A DNA stretch of 57,172 nt from Alphaproteobacteria bacterium (GCA_900768845.1 CAAGEK010000009.1:1-57172); one strand, 5' to 3'; positions 15,550 through 23,633 are shown, counted from the stretch's first letter. Numbers and translations: made by a program. Notes: generated by a model from the sequence alone, not told the origin.

Positions 15550-15575
15550 AAAAAAAAGCGGGCTTTTCAGCCCAC
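15550..15575 (-). terminator. Terminator-like hairpin directly upstream of rimP
   Basis: On the minus strand GTGGGCT/AGCCCGC forms a seven-pair stem (one G-T) with loop GAAA, followed by eight T residues. It could simply end the metK-trmB-STAS transcript. However, the T-run stops only about 24 bases before the rimP start and 12 bases before its ribosome-binding site, and the best promoter lies upstream of the hairpin, so rimP transcripts may have to read through it. Confidence 0.75.
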
Positions 15576-15586
15576 CCTCACAACTC

Positions 15587-15616
15587 CGTATCGGACCATA
15601 AGAATGTATCTGTCAA
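15587..15616 (-). promoter_or_regulatory. Candidate promoter of the rimP operon
   Basis: The minus strand has a perfect TTGACA (15616-15611), an 18-base spacer and GATACG (15592-15587) as a weak -10 element. Transcription would begin near 15580, a few bases before the terminator-like hairpin at 15575-15550. Confidence 0.4.
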
Positions 15617-15654
15617 GAGGTGTAACAGAACTTTTCGCCCGAATCAAGCCTTTT

Positions 15655-15963
15655 TTAGGTTTTCTGAAAATGATAGCAATTTTCCAGCCCCGACGTTTTT
15701 AAAAACTCGCCGACGTTTTCGGGAACGTTGCGCAAAACACGGATCAGATTGCGTTTCGCCGCCTCTTCACAAGCGACGATCAACATTCCGGCCGCCGCGG
15801 AATCGACCGAGGTGCATTCCGAAAGCTCGAAAACAACCTGAGGCTCGAACTGACGCTTGATTTGCATAAAAATATCAAAAAAAGCGTTTTCGTCCGCCGC
15901 CGAAAAATCGCCGGAGATTTTAAATTCGCGCTCCAATGCCGTCGCATTAACCGAATATTGCAT
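15655..15963 (-). CDS. Small STAS-domain protein (anti-sigma-antagonist-like)
   Basis: This 102-residue single-domain protein has the STAS pattern: a central strand VVFELSECTSVDSAAAGMLI in which the VDSA serine is in the place of the phosphorylated residue of SpoIIAA-like proteins, followed by a helix with CEEAAKRNLIRVLRN. Such proteins act in partner-switching with an HPK-type kinase and a PP2C phosphatase, or in lipid-asymmetry (MlaB) complexes. No partner gene is in the window. The ATG lies one base after the trmB stop, with GGAGG overlapping the stop, so translation is coupled to trmB. Confidence 0.8.
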   Translation of the reverse strand: MQYSVNATALEREFKISGDFSAADENAFFDIFMQIKRQFEPQVVFELSECTSVDSAAAGMLIVACEEAAKRNLIRVLRNVPENVGEFLKTSGLENCYHFQKT

Positions 15964-15964
15964 C

Positions 15965-16699
15965 TCACCTCCGCTTAAACGTCAGGTACACCGGTTTTTT
16001 CCCCTGCGCCAACGCTTTTTGTTCGTAACGCGTCGGAACCCAATCCGCCGGCGGCTTGCGCCAATCGTCGGCGCATCCGGCCGTCCATTCGAAATCCGCC
16101 GATTTCATCAAATGTTCCAACGACCAGCGGATATAGTTCATGTCGTCGCTGGCGATGCGCAACTGTCCTCCGGATTTCAACAACCTTGCCAAAACAGGCA
16201 GGTTTTTCGGACCGATGAAACGGCGGTCGCTGTGCTTGTTTTTAGGCCACGGATCGGGAAACAACACATAAATCCGGTCGAAGGAAGCGTCCTTGAAGTG
16301 TTTGAACAAATCCCTGACGTCTTCGTTGTAAACACGGACGTTATCAACGCGTCCTTCGGCGATTCCGACGTTTTCGTCCAGATTCCCCTTGCCCTCCGTC
16401 CCGCTTAAATGCGCCAAAAGGCTGGTCACGCCGTTTACAAAGACTTCCGCGCCGATAAAACCCGTTTCCGGACGGCGGCGGGATTGTTCGGCCAGATGTT
16501 CCCCCCCGCCGAATCCGACTTCCAGCCACGTTTCCGAAACCGGAAAGGGAAATTCCCGCGCAGGATCGACGACTTCACCCTTTTCAAAGGCGCGAAGTTT
16601 GACTTTCGGCAAAAAAGAATCCAGCAAAACGACGCGGGAGGTTTTCAGCTTTTTTCCCTGCCGCCGTCCGAAAAAACGATACTCCTTAAACGCTTCCAT
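15965..16699 (-). CDS. trmB: tRNA (guanine-N7-)-methyltransferase
   Basis: TrmB methylates G46 of tRNA with S-adenosylmethionine. The 244-residue protein has the SAM-binding glycine motif LEVGFGGGEHLAEQ, the acidic FIGAEVF strand, and the family signature YVLFPDPWPKNKHSDRRF, with the C-terminal PTRYEQKALAQGKP segment. It lies 12 bases after metK, whose product makes its methyl donor, and before the STAS gene; all three are probably one transcript. Confidence 0.95.
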   Translation of the reverse strand: MEAFKEYRFFGRRQGKKLKTSRVVLLDSFLPKVKLRAFEKGEVVDPAREFPFPVSETWLEVGFGGGEHLAEQSRRRPETGFIGAEVFVNGVTSLLAHLSGTEGKGNLDENVGIAEGRVDNVRVYNEDVRDLFKHFKDASFDRIYVLFPDPWPKNKHSDRRFIGPKNLPVLARLLKSGGQLRIASDDMNYIRWSLEHLMKSADFEWTAGCADDWRKPPADWVPTRYEQKALAQGKKPVYLTFKRR

Positions 16700-16711
16700 T
16701 TTCCCGCCGTT

Positions 16712-17881
16712 TTAAAATGCAGATTTCAACGTTTCAACCAAATCCGTTTTTTCCCACGGGAAAGCCCCTTCGACCTGCGGAACCCGACCGAAATGCCCGT
16801 AAGCCGACGTTGCCGAATAAATCGGGCGGTTCAATTGCAAATGCGTCCGGATTCCCCGCGGGCTTAAATCCATCACTTCGGGCAAAATCCGCGCCAAACG
16901 CGCTTCGTCGACTTTCGCCGTCCCGAACGTATTGAGATAAACGGCCAAAGGCTTTGCGACCCCGATGGCATAAGCGACCTGAATCAAGGCTTTGTCCGCC
17001 AGTCCCGCCGCAACGACGTTTTTCGCCAGATAACGCGTCGCATAAGCCGCGGAACGATCCACCTTCGTCGGATCCTTGCCCGAAAAGGCTCCGCCGCCGT
17101 GAGCCACCGCGCCGCCGTAGGTATCGACAATGATCTTGCGCCCCGTCAATCCCGTATCGCCGTCCGGCCCGCCGATGACAAAACGCCCCGTCGGATTCAC
17201 ATAAAATTTGTCTTCCGCGGGAAACCATCCCTCGGGCATGACTTTTTTAACGGCCTGTCTGACGGTTTCGCGGATTTCCGCATAAGAAACCTTGTCATCG
17301 TGCTGGGTGGAAACGACAATCGTATCCGCATCGACGGGAATGCCGTTTTCGTAACGCAACGTGACCTGACTTTTCGCATCGGGACGCAACCACCCGATTT
17401 CACCGCTATGGCGCAAGCGCGCCAACTCTTTCAATATTTTGTGCGACAGGGCGACAGGCGCGGGCATCAGTTCCTGTCCGGCAAGTTCGTTTGAAGCGTA
17501 CCCGAAAATAATCCCCTGATCGCCCGCTCCTTCTTCTTTGTCTTCGGACGCGTCAACCCCCATGGCGATATCGGCCGACTGGTCGTGCATATAATTCGAC
17601 AGGGACAACGTTTTCCAATCAAATCCCTGACTTTCATAACCGATGTCGCGCACTTTTCCGCGCACCGTTTTTTCAATCAGACCGTGGTCGAAACCGGCAG
17701 GCAGACGAAACTCCCCGCACAAAATGACGCGATCGGTCGTCGCCATCGTTTCAACAGCCGCACGCGCCTGCGGATCGACGGATAAAAACAGATCCAGCAA
17801 AGCGTCCGAAACGGCGTCGCAAACCTTGTCCGGATGGCCTTCGGATACGGATTCGCTGGTAAACAGATACGTTTTTTCCAT
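16712..17881 (-). CDS. metK: S-adenosylmethionine synthetase
   Basis: MetK joins ATP and methionine to make S-adenosylmethionine. The 389-residue protein has full family length and the signatures GHPDKVCDAVSDALLDLFL, GAGDQGIIFGYAS and GGGAFSGKDPTKVDRSAAY. It is followed by the SAM-dependent trmB. A terminator-like hairpin lies about 30 bases upstream of its start, and the 5' arm of that hairpin can also pair with the metK ribosome-binding site (AGGAGC at 17894-17889), which suggests possible leader control. Confidence 0.97.
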   Translation of the reverse strand: MEKTYLFTSESVSEGHPDKVCDAVSDALLDLFLSVDPQARAAVETMATTDRVILCGEFRLPAGFDHGLIEKTVRGKVRDIGYESQGFDWKTLSLSNYMHDQSADIAMGVDASEDKEEGAGDQGIIFGYASNELAGQELMPAPVALSHKILKELARLRHSGEIGWLRPDAKSQVTLRYENGIPVDADTIVVSTQHDDKVSYAEIRETVRQAVKKVMPEGWFPAEDKFYVNPTGRFVIGGPDGDTGLTGRKIIVDTYGGAVAHGGGAFSGKDPTKVDRSAAYATRYLAKNVVAAGLADKALIQVAYAIGVAKPLAVYLNTFGTAKVDEARLARILPEVMDLSPRGIRTHLQLNRPIYSATSAYGHFGRVPQVEGAFPWEKTDLVETLKSAF

Positions 17882-17901
17882 AAAATATGCTCCTCATGTC
17901 C

Positions 17902-17945
17902 AAAAATAAAAAACGCTCCCTAATGTATCAATCACAGGGAGCGTT
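17902..17945 (-). terminator. Terminator-like hairpin between XRE gene and metK
   Basis: The minus strand has a ten-pair stem (17945-17936 with 17921-17912), a loop of 14 bases and the run TTTTATTTTT. It begins about 24 bases after the XRE stop codon, so it may end that gene. Its 5' arm contains GCTCC, complementary to GGAGC in the metK ribosome-binding site, so an alternative fold that hides the site is possible. I do not recognise a known SAM riboswitch consensus. Confidence 0.75.
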
Positions 17946-17968
17946 TTGCAAACATTTTCGCGACGGTT

Positions 17969-18472
17969 TTACGAATTTTCTTCTTCGTCGTCCATTTCGG
18001 AATCGATATCGCCGTCAACCGATTTCGCCAAGGATTTGACCAATTCAAAAACCTTGCGGGCGACCGAGCGATCCTGAATTTTATAATAAGCGCGCACCAG
18101 TTCCAGCGTTTCGCGCTTGCTCATCGGATCGTATTGAAAATTGACGGGTTCTTCGGCAAATCCTTCAGCTCCGGCAAGCTTGCGCGGGCTGCGTTCGGCG
18201 ACGCCTTCCTTCATTTCTTCGAAAAAGAAACCGATAGGCACTTCCAAAACCTTGCTGATGTCAAACAAACGGCTGGCACCGATACGGTTCAAGCCGCGTT
18301 CGTACTTCTGCACCTGCTGAAACGTCAGTCCGATGGCTTCGCCCAACTTTTCCTGACTCAACCCCAACAACGTGCGGCGCAGTTTAACTCTGGACCCGAC
18401 ATGGACGTCAATCGGATTGGGAGATCCGTCTTCGGTGCGTCCGCGGGATGATCTTCTGCCTGTTCTATTCAT
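17969..18472 (-). CDS. XRE-family transcriptional regulator
   Basis: This 167-residue protein has a Cro/CI helix-turn-helix at about residues 25-80, with NPIDVHVGSRVKLRRTLLG, then LSQEKLGEAIGLTFQQVQKYERG and NRIGASRLFDISKVL. The pattern matches a widespread alphaproteobacterial regulator. A C-terminal tail rich in acidic residues follows a helical region (LELVRAYYKIQDRSVARKVF). The ATG at 18472 was chosen over 18496 because AGAGAGG lies upstream at good spacing and the candidate promoter would start transcription near 18500, too close for the longer form. An XRE gene next to metK is common in this class. Confidence 0.88.
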   Translation of the reverse strand: MNRTGRRSSRGRTEDGSPNPIDVHVGSRVKLRRTLLGLSQEKLGEAIGLTFQQVQKYERGLNRIGASRLFDISKVLEVPIGFFFEEMKEGVAERSPRKLAGAEGFAEEPVNFQYDPMSKRETLELVRAYYKIQDRSVARKVFELVKSLAKSVDGDIDSEMDDEEENS

Positions 18473-18507
18473 AATGAGCCTCTCTACTTTAATCATTACC
18501 CCTATTC

Positions 18508-18536
18508 AAGGTAGCAATGCATCCTAACGTAGTCAA
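18508..18536 (-). promoter_or_regulatory. Candidate promoter of the XRE gene
   Basis: TTGACT (18536-18531) and TACCTT (18513-18508) on the minus strand are separated by exactly 17 bases, placing the transcription start near 18501, about 30 bases before the chosen ATG. The remainder of the 296-base gap 18473-18768 is AT-rich and shows no gene. Confidence 0.5.
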
Positions 18537-18768
18537 GACGGTCGAATCAAGCTTTATTGTCACTTTTGTCGAAAAATTTTCTGTAACAAACGGCCTGCTC
18601 CGGCTGCGTCCCTTTTAAGTAGAATAGTCCTTTCGTCAAAGAAATCAATAGCGATATGTGTTAATATAAACGATTTTCCATATATTTTCGTTTTCCCGAA
18701 CGGGGCGTTTTGCGCGGCCGTTGAAATTTTCCTTTTCGTTTCATGTCGTTCACGTTATTTTTTATGTT

Positions 18769-21177
18769 ATGACTGAAACAGAGTTTTTCATTTCCAAACT
18801 GTATGTATCCGCGTTTTTTTATCCTAAAACGCTGGCGGCGGCTTTCGGCGCGCTGGTTTTGCTGTCCGTTTTCCTGTACTCACGCCTGTTGCGGACGAAA
18901 AAAAGGCTCGACAGGACGAAAGACGCCCTGCACGTTTGCGAAGAAACGCTGGAAGCCCTGCCCGACGGATATTATTTGTGGATGTACGATTCCGTGGGGT
19001 TCATGTCGAAAACATACTGTTCCAGACGATTGGCCGTCATGATGGGATTGAGCGGAGGATACGAAGCCGGTTTCGACGCCGTATGCGAACATTTCACCCC
19101 GCGGGATGCGGAACGGTTGGCCGATGCGCTGTCGGAAATGCGCCGGAACGGAGAACCTTTTTATCTGGAACTGAAAAACGTATCGGAAACGGCCGAATAT
19201 TCGATATGCGGATTCCGGCAAACCGCCGAAGGGGAAACGCCTTTATTGGATATCATATGGGTCAGGGATGTTACGCAAGACGAAGTTTTCCGGCGCAACC
19301 TGACGGCCGAGTGCGGCAAATTGAAACGGCGGACGCATTTTTTCGAACAATCGTTCGACGCGTTGCCCTTTCCCGTGTGGATAAGGGATGAAGATTTGCA
19401 AATCGTCCTGTGCAATTCCGCCTATGCCGACATTGTCAACGCCCCTTCAAAAGAGCAGGCGATTCTGGCGGGAACGGAACCCGTTTATGAAAAATCGCCC
19501 AGAGAAGCGCGCATTCTGGCGGCCGCCGCCCGCGCATCGGGCAAAGGCCACAAATCGGACGAGTTCATCGTAACGGACGGACGCAGGAAGCGGATGGAAG
19601 TCGCGGAAATCCCCCTGCCCCCCGACGGAGATTCCTTCCGCGGCAGGACATTGGGCTTCATGCGCGACGTGACGGAAGAACAAGACCTGAAAGACGAGCT
19701 GAAAAATCACATCGATTCCCACAACGGCGTTTTGGAACACCTGAAAACCGCAATTGCCGTCTTTAACGGAGATATGCGTCTGCAATTTTACAACACGTCC
19801 TTTTTACAGTTGTGGGATCTGGAAGAGGAATGGCTGGACGGCTCCCCTTCGTATTCAAACTTTTTGGACGTCCTTCGCGAAAAAAGGAAATTGCCGGAAA
19901 ACAGGGATTTCAGAGCGTATAAAAATCAGGAACTGCGTTATTTTTCAACGCTGGTCGCCGCAAAAGAGGACATTATGCATCTGCCTTCCGGAATAACGTT
20001 GCGAAGAATGCTGACTCCGCATCCGTTGGGCGGATTGCTGATCACATACGAAGACGTCACCGGCCATTTGAGCATGGAACGCTCCATGACCGTCCTGAAC
20101 GAAACGCAATATACGCTGATCAACCGGATGCGTGAAGGCGTTCTGGTTTTCGGCGGCGACGGGCGTTTAAAGCTGGCCAACAAAGCATACGCCGCTTTGT
20201 GGAACTTTCCCCGATCCGATTATAAAAAGCCGATGCCTTCCATAGCCGAAGTCATTGAAGACCAGAAAAAATTTTTTGAAAACAGCGGCGAATGGGATTC
20301 TTTGAAAGAACAGCTCTTAGGCGTTGTCACGTCCCATACGGGCGAGTTTTTTCAAATCCTGCGCCCCGACGGGAAAACAATCGAATTCAGTGCGGTTGCC
20401 CTGCCCGACGGCGGCGTTTTCGTATCGTTCTTCGACGTATCCGAAGCGGAAACGAACTCCTCCCTGTTATTGCAAAAGGAAAACCTTTTGTCGCGCCTGA
20501 AACAGACGACCGTTCAAGCGGACGCTTTGAGATCTTCGTTCATCAAGGATCTGAAAACGGAAATGTGCGCCCCGCTGAACGTTTTAAGCGAAACGGCGGA
20601 AACCTTGCTGGCGGACAAAAGCCAACCGTTGTCGAAAGAACGGAAAAACGCGCTCAGGACAATAAAAAAATCATCGAATACGTTGAAATCCCTGTTGGAC
20701 GACATGACCGATCTGGCATTGGTCGAAGCGGGTTCCAACGTATTGGAACTGGCGTCCGTCGACGTTCCGGCTTTAATCGGGGCGGCGGCCAACGCGCTGA
20801 AAGAACGTTTGAAATCCCGCGGCGTCGTTTTGGAAACCGAATGCGAGGAAAACCTGCCTCCGCTGAGCGCGGATAAAAAACGTCTGAAGCAGACTTTGTA
20901 TTATTTGCTGGATAACGCTTTGAATTCGGCTTACAAAAAGGGCGTCATCTCGCTTCGAGCCGCTCGGGAATCCGACGAAGACGGACAATGGCTGGTCATC
21001 CGCATAGCCGTGTCCGCCCTGAATCTGGACGATGGCCGGCAAAAATCCGGATTTTCCCCGAACGCCGGTTTTGCAGGATCGCTGATCCGCAACCTGATCG
21101 AAATGCACGGGGGAAAGCTGGTTCTGGCGGACGGGAACGGATCGAAAGAAACCGAAATACATCTGCCTTTGCGCTGA
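18769..21177 (+). CDS. DivL-like PAS sensor pseudo-histidine kinase
   Basis: The 802-residue protein has one or two N-terminal membrane spans (AAAFGALVLLSVFLY) and several PAS-like modules, including LPDGYYLWMYDSVG, LPFPVWIRDEDLQIVLCN, LKTAIAVFNGDMRLQFYN and MREGVLVFGGDGRLKLAN. A DHp/HATPase region starts near residue 590. In the H box the phospho-acceptor His is replaced by Thr597 (KTEMCAPLN for SHELRTPLN). The N box is partly kept (LLDNALNSA), but no DxGxG G1 box is visible (VSALNLDDG) and G2 is altered (FAGSLIRN). Caulobacter DivL, which has Tyr at this place, is the nearest precedent, and it too lies near tsaE. The ATG at 18769 is the first in frame; a TTG at 18721 is possible. Confidence 0.78.
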   Translation: MTETEFFISKLYVSAFFYPKTLAAAFGALVLLSVFLYSRLLRTKKRLDRTKDALHVCEETLEALPDGYYLWMYDSVGFMSKTYCSRRLAVMMGLSGGYEAGFDAVCEHFTPRDAERLADALSEMRRNGEPFYLELKNVSETAEYSICGFRQTAEGETPLLDIIWVRDVTQDEVFRRNLTAECGKLKRRTHFFEQSFDALPFPVWIRDEDLQIVLCNSAYADIVNAPSKEQAILAGTEPVYEKSPREARILAAAARASGKGHKSDEFIVTDGRRKRMEVAEIPLPPDGDSFRGRTLGFMRDVTEEQDLKDELKNHIDSHNGVLEHLKTAIAVFNGDMRLQFYNTSFLQLWDLEEEWLDGSPSYSNFLDVLREKRKLPENRDFRAYKNQELRYFSTLVAAKEDIMHLPSGITLRRMLTPHPLGGLLITYEDVTGHLSMERSMTVLNETQYTLINRMREGVLVFGGDGRLKLANKAYAALWNFPRSDYKKPMPSIAEVIEDQKKFFENSGEWDSLKEQLLGVVTSHTGEFFQILRPDGKTIEFSAVALPDGGVFVSFFDVSEAETNSSLLLQKENLLSRLKQTTVQADALRSSFIKDLKTEMCAPLNVLSETAETLLADKSQPLSKERKNALRTIKKSSNTLKSLLDDMTDLALVEAGSNVLELASVDVPALIGAAANALKERLKSRGVVLETECEENLPPLSADKKRLKQTLYYLLDNALNSAYKKGVISLRAARESDEDGQWLVIRIAVSALNLDDGRQKSGFSPNAGFAGSLIRNLIEMHGGKLVLADGNGSKETEIHLPLR

Positions 21178-21296
21178 GCGGACATTTTTTGATGCGTTTT
21201 TGTCGATTTTTTTGGAAAAAAACTTTCTTTTTCCGATCACTTCGTGTAGACTGAAATTACAGTTGAGAGGCACCATAATTAAAAAGGGTTAAGATC

Positions 21297-22058
21297 ATGG
21301 AAAACAATCAAAGAAAACGTCCCCGCGTTGATTTTTCCCGCGAAGAAATGGGTTGGATTCAAAAACGGATCAATCCGTCGGCGTTGCGCAAACGCCCGCA
21401 GGACGGCGTCTTTGACAATACGGTTCAGAACGACGCCGTTCTGTATCGCGATTCAAAAACGGCTCGCCGTGCGGAACAACGGGCTCACGAAGAAAAAATC
21501 AACCGCAGTACGGAAAACGTTCCGGCGAAGTCGATTGAAAAAGAACGCTTAACCACCGAACGCCAGATTCGCGAAGGATTGGAAATCCGCGACAACATCT
21601 TGCGTCAGGAACGCCGTTTGGGTGTGGAAGGCATGGTGTCGGGCAGCGAGCTGGAACGCGCCCAGATGTCCAGAACGCTGGTCGGGAAACGCACGCCGTT
21701 AAAAGCGAAAAAGAAAGACTCCAAAGAATTGGGAGCTTTCGGCAAGACCAAACGCCGCCGCAGAACCAGACGCCCCAGCGAACGCAAAACCGAACGTTTG
21801 TTGCAGGCGAAACTGGAACGTTTGCGCAAACGCACGAAGGCCAAAGCGAAAGCCCGCCTGAAAAGCAACGCGAAAGGCGATATGGTCGTCAATTTGGACG
21901 GAAAGAAAATAAATATTGACCGTTTGCGCGGAACGGGTAAATATAGTTCACCTGCAAAAAGACGGGAAAATTCCGGAAGACAGGCGATGCGCGCAGACCG
22001 CATCAAACGGGCTCGCACTCAGGCACAAGTTCGCAAATTGGATCAAAATACGCGCTGA
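21297..22058 (+). CDS. Very basic hypothetical protein
   Basis: I do not recognise this 253-residue protein. It is extremely rich in Arg and Lys, with clusters such as KTKRRRRTRRPSERKTERLL and KLERLRKRTKAKAKARLK, no signal peptide and no membrane span. The middle (residues about 70-130) is predicted helical, with heptad-like Glu/Arg patterns. The C-terminus has GDMVVNLDGKKINIDRLRGTG, which looks like a small folded motif. The composition suggests nucleic-acid binding. It has its own AAGGGTTAAG ribosome-binding site and a terminator after it. It lies between the DivL-like gene and the SNase-like gene. Confidence 0.7.
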   Translation: MENNQRKRPRVDFSREEMGWIQKRINPSALRKRPQDGVFDNTVQNDAVLYRDSKTARRAEQRAHEEKINRSTENVPAKSIEKERLTTERQIREGLEIRDNILRQERRLGVEGMVSGSELERAQMSRTLVGKRTPLKAKKKDSKELGAFGKTKRRRRTRRPSERKTERLLQAKLERLRKRTKAKAKARLKSNAKGDMVVNLDGKKINIDRLRGTGKYSSPAKRRENSGRQAMRADRIKRARTQAQVRKLDQNTR

Positions 22059-22090
22059 GTTTTCCGCTTGTAAGGGAATTCAAGTTTTTT

Positions 22091-22128
22091 CAGGGGCAAC
22101 GGACAGTTTTTCCGTTGTCCCTTAATTT
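22091..22128 (+). terminator. Terminator after the basic protein gene
   Basis: A stem of about 10-12 pairs with one bulge (22093-22104 with 22111-22122) is followed by TTAATTTTA. It lies 35 bases after the stop codon and upstream of the SNase-like gene. Confidence 0.55.
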
Positions 22129-22148
22129 TAACAAGGGCTGTAAAATTC

Positions 22149-23138
22149 ATGCTTCTTCGTATTGCACTTTTATTGGTCGGGTTGGTCGGATCGTATGTCG
22201 GCAGCCTGAGTTTCCAAGAAAACAGCGGCGTTGATTTCGCTTTGGGCGCAATGGGGTTGTTGCTTGCAATCGTTTGCTTTTTCTTTCTGGCAAAGGGATT
22301 GTGGCGCATTCTGGGATGCCTGACGACGTTCATCATCGTTTCGGCGGTCGTCGCCCTTATTTTCTATGCCGTCAGCGGATCGGGCATGATTGAAAAGCTC
22401 TTGAACAAAGGTTCTTCCGCCGCCGAAGAAAGCATTCCCGCTTTGCCCGAACAACAAGGAATGACGCCGCAACAGCCCGTTCCCCAACAACCGCAGGGAA
22501 CGCCTCAAACGGCGGGAAGCATGATGGAACAAATCAGCCCCATGTTGCAGGCGATGAGCAATCCCGCCCCTCAACCGCAACAAATGCCCCAGCAACCCGT
22601 CCCCCAACAGATGATGCCCATGCAACCCGTGCCGCAAAACGTCATCAAAGGCTCCGTTTCATCCATTGCCAGCGGCGACCGTTTCCGCATCGGCAACCAG
22701 TGGATCAGGCTGTTCGGCGTTGCCGCACCCGACATCAACCAAACCTGCGCGGACGACCACCACCGCGCCTATAACTGCGGTTATACGGTCGCCCGCAAGC
22801 TCAAAGACCTGTTGGGCAACGACGAAGTGACCTGCAACATCATCAGCATTTCCGAAGAAGGCTACATTTCGGCACGGTGTTCCATAGGGCAATACGATTT
22901 GGGAGCGGCTTTGGTCGAATCGGGATGGGCCGTTGCCATGCGCAACGTTTCCCCCGTTTACATCCCTTATGAAGAATCCGCACGTTCCAAACAAATCGGT
23001 TTGTGGGCGGGACAGTTTTACATGCCTTGGGAATGGGCGGCGCAACAACAGCGGATGGCCGAGGAACGCCAGAACGTCAAAGTTCCGAACATCCCGAAAC
23101 CCAAGAAAAAAGGGAAAAGCATCTTTGATGTTTTCTGA
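22149..23138 (+). CDS. Membrane-anchored SNase-like protein, probably inactive
   Basis: This 329-residue protein has three hydrophobic segments in its first 78 residues. A Pro/Gln/Met-rich linker follows at about 95-160 (TPQQPVPQQPQGTPQ). A staphylococcal-nuclease-like domain comes next (VSSIASGDRFRIGNQWIRLFGVAAPD ... YDLGAALVESGWAVA). Compared with the nuclease, Asp21 and Arg35 equivalents remain (SGD; WIRLFG). The Asp40 position is Ala, Glu43 is Asp (GVAAPD for VDTPE) and Arg87 is not in place (GYISARC for KYGRGLA). Activity is therefore doubtful. Cysteine pairs (QTC, YNC, TCN, ARC) may form disulfides, suggesting the domain is extracytoplasmic. It precedes tsaE by three bases. Confidence 0.75.
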   Translation: MLLRIALLLVGLVGSYVGSLSFQENSGVDFALGAMGLLLAIVCFFFLAKGLWRILGCLTTFIIVSAVVALIFYAVSGSGMIEKLLNKGSSAAEESIPALPEQQGMTPQQPVPQQPQGTPQTAGSMMEQISPMLQAMSNPAPQPQQMPQQPVPQQMMPMQPVPQNVIKGSVSSIASGDRFRIGNQWIRLFGVAAPDINQTCADDHHRAYNCGYTVARKLKDLLGNDEVTCNIISISEEGYISARCSIGQYDLGAALVESGWAVAMRNVSPVYIPYEESARSKQIGLWAGQFYMPWEWAAQQQRMAEERQNVKVPNIPKPKKKGKSIFDVF

Positions 23139-23141
23139 GCC

Positions 23142-23633
23142 GTGCCTGTTTTAACCATAGCATCCCGAACGGAAATGGAACGTTTGGCGGCGCAAATCTC
23201 CGGATTGAGCCGGCCGAAGGACGTTATCGCGCTTTACGGCGATTTGGGGATGGGCAAGTCCGTATTTGCGCGGGCTTTCGTCCGCTCGAACGGTCTGCCC
23301 GACGAAGAAGTCCCCAGCCCGACTTTCACGCTGGTTCAAACGTACGAAGGGCGGCGACCGGACGGCGAATCCCTGCCGATCAGCCATTTCGACCTGTACC
23401 GTCTGAAATCCGGCGAAGAGATTTACGAGCTGGGATTTGAAGAGGCTCTGACAGACGGCGTTTCCCTGATCGAATGGCCGGAAAGGGCGGAACGCCTGTT
23501 GCCGAAAAACAGGTTGAACATCCGCATATCGGCGGGAGAAAACGAAAACGCCCGTATCGTGGACATATCGGCGTCGGGGAAAAGCTGGGAAGACAGGCTG
23601 AAACTGCTGAAAACGGAAAAAACGACAGATTGA
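23142..23633 (+). CDS. tsaE: tRNA t6A synthesis ATPase TsaE
   Basis: TsaE is the ATPase that supports TsaB-TsaD in making N6-threonylcarbamoyladenosine at tRNA position 37. The 163-residue protein has the Walker A loop LYGDLGMGKSVFARAF, the SPTFTLVQTYEG motif, the HFDLYRL segment and the conserved IEWPERAERLLP near the end. The start is GTG, three bases after the SNase-like gene, so the two are probably cotranscribed. amgK follows after 13 bases. Confidence 0.94.
   Translation: MPVLTIASRTEMERLAAQISGLSRPKDVIALYGDLGMGKSVFARAFVRSNGLPDEEVPSPTFTLVQTYEGRRPDGESLPISHFDLYRLKSGEEIYELGFEEALTDGVSLIEWPERAERLLPKNRLNIRISAGENENARIVDISASGKSWEDRLKLLKTEKTTD

Noticed and set aside
17879..17945. Known SAM-II or SAM/SAH riboswitch before metK
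   Set aside because: No recognisable consensus beyond the hairpin and a ribosome-binding-site complement; reported only as a candidate leader.
22430..22640. Tandem repeat in the SNase-like gene
   Set aside because: The CAACAG-like pattern encodes a Pro/Gln-rich linker with irregular units; it is codon-driven low complexity rather than a DNA repeat array.
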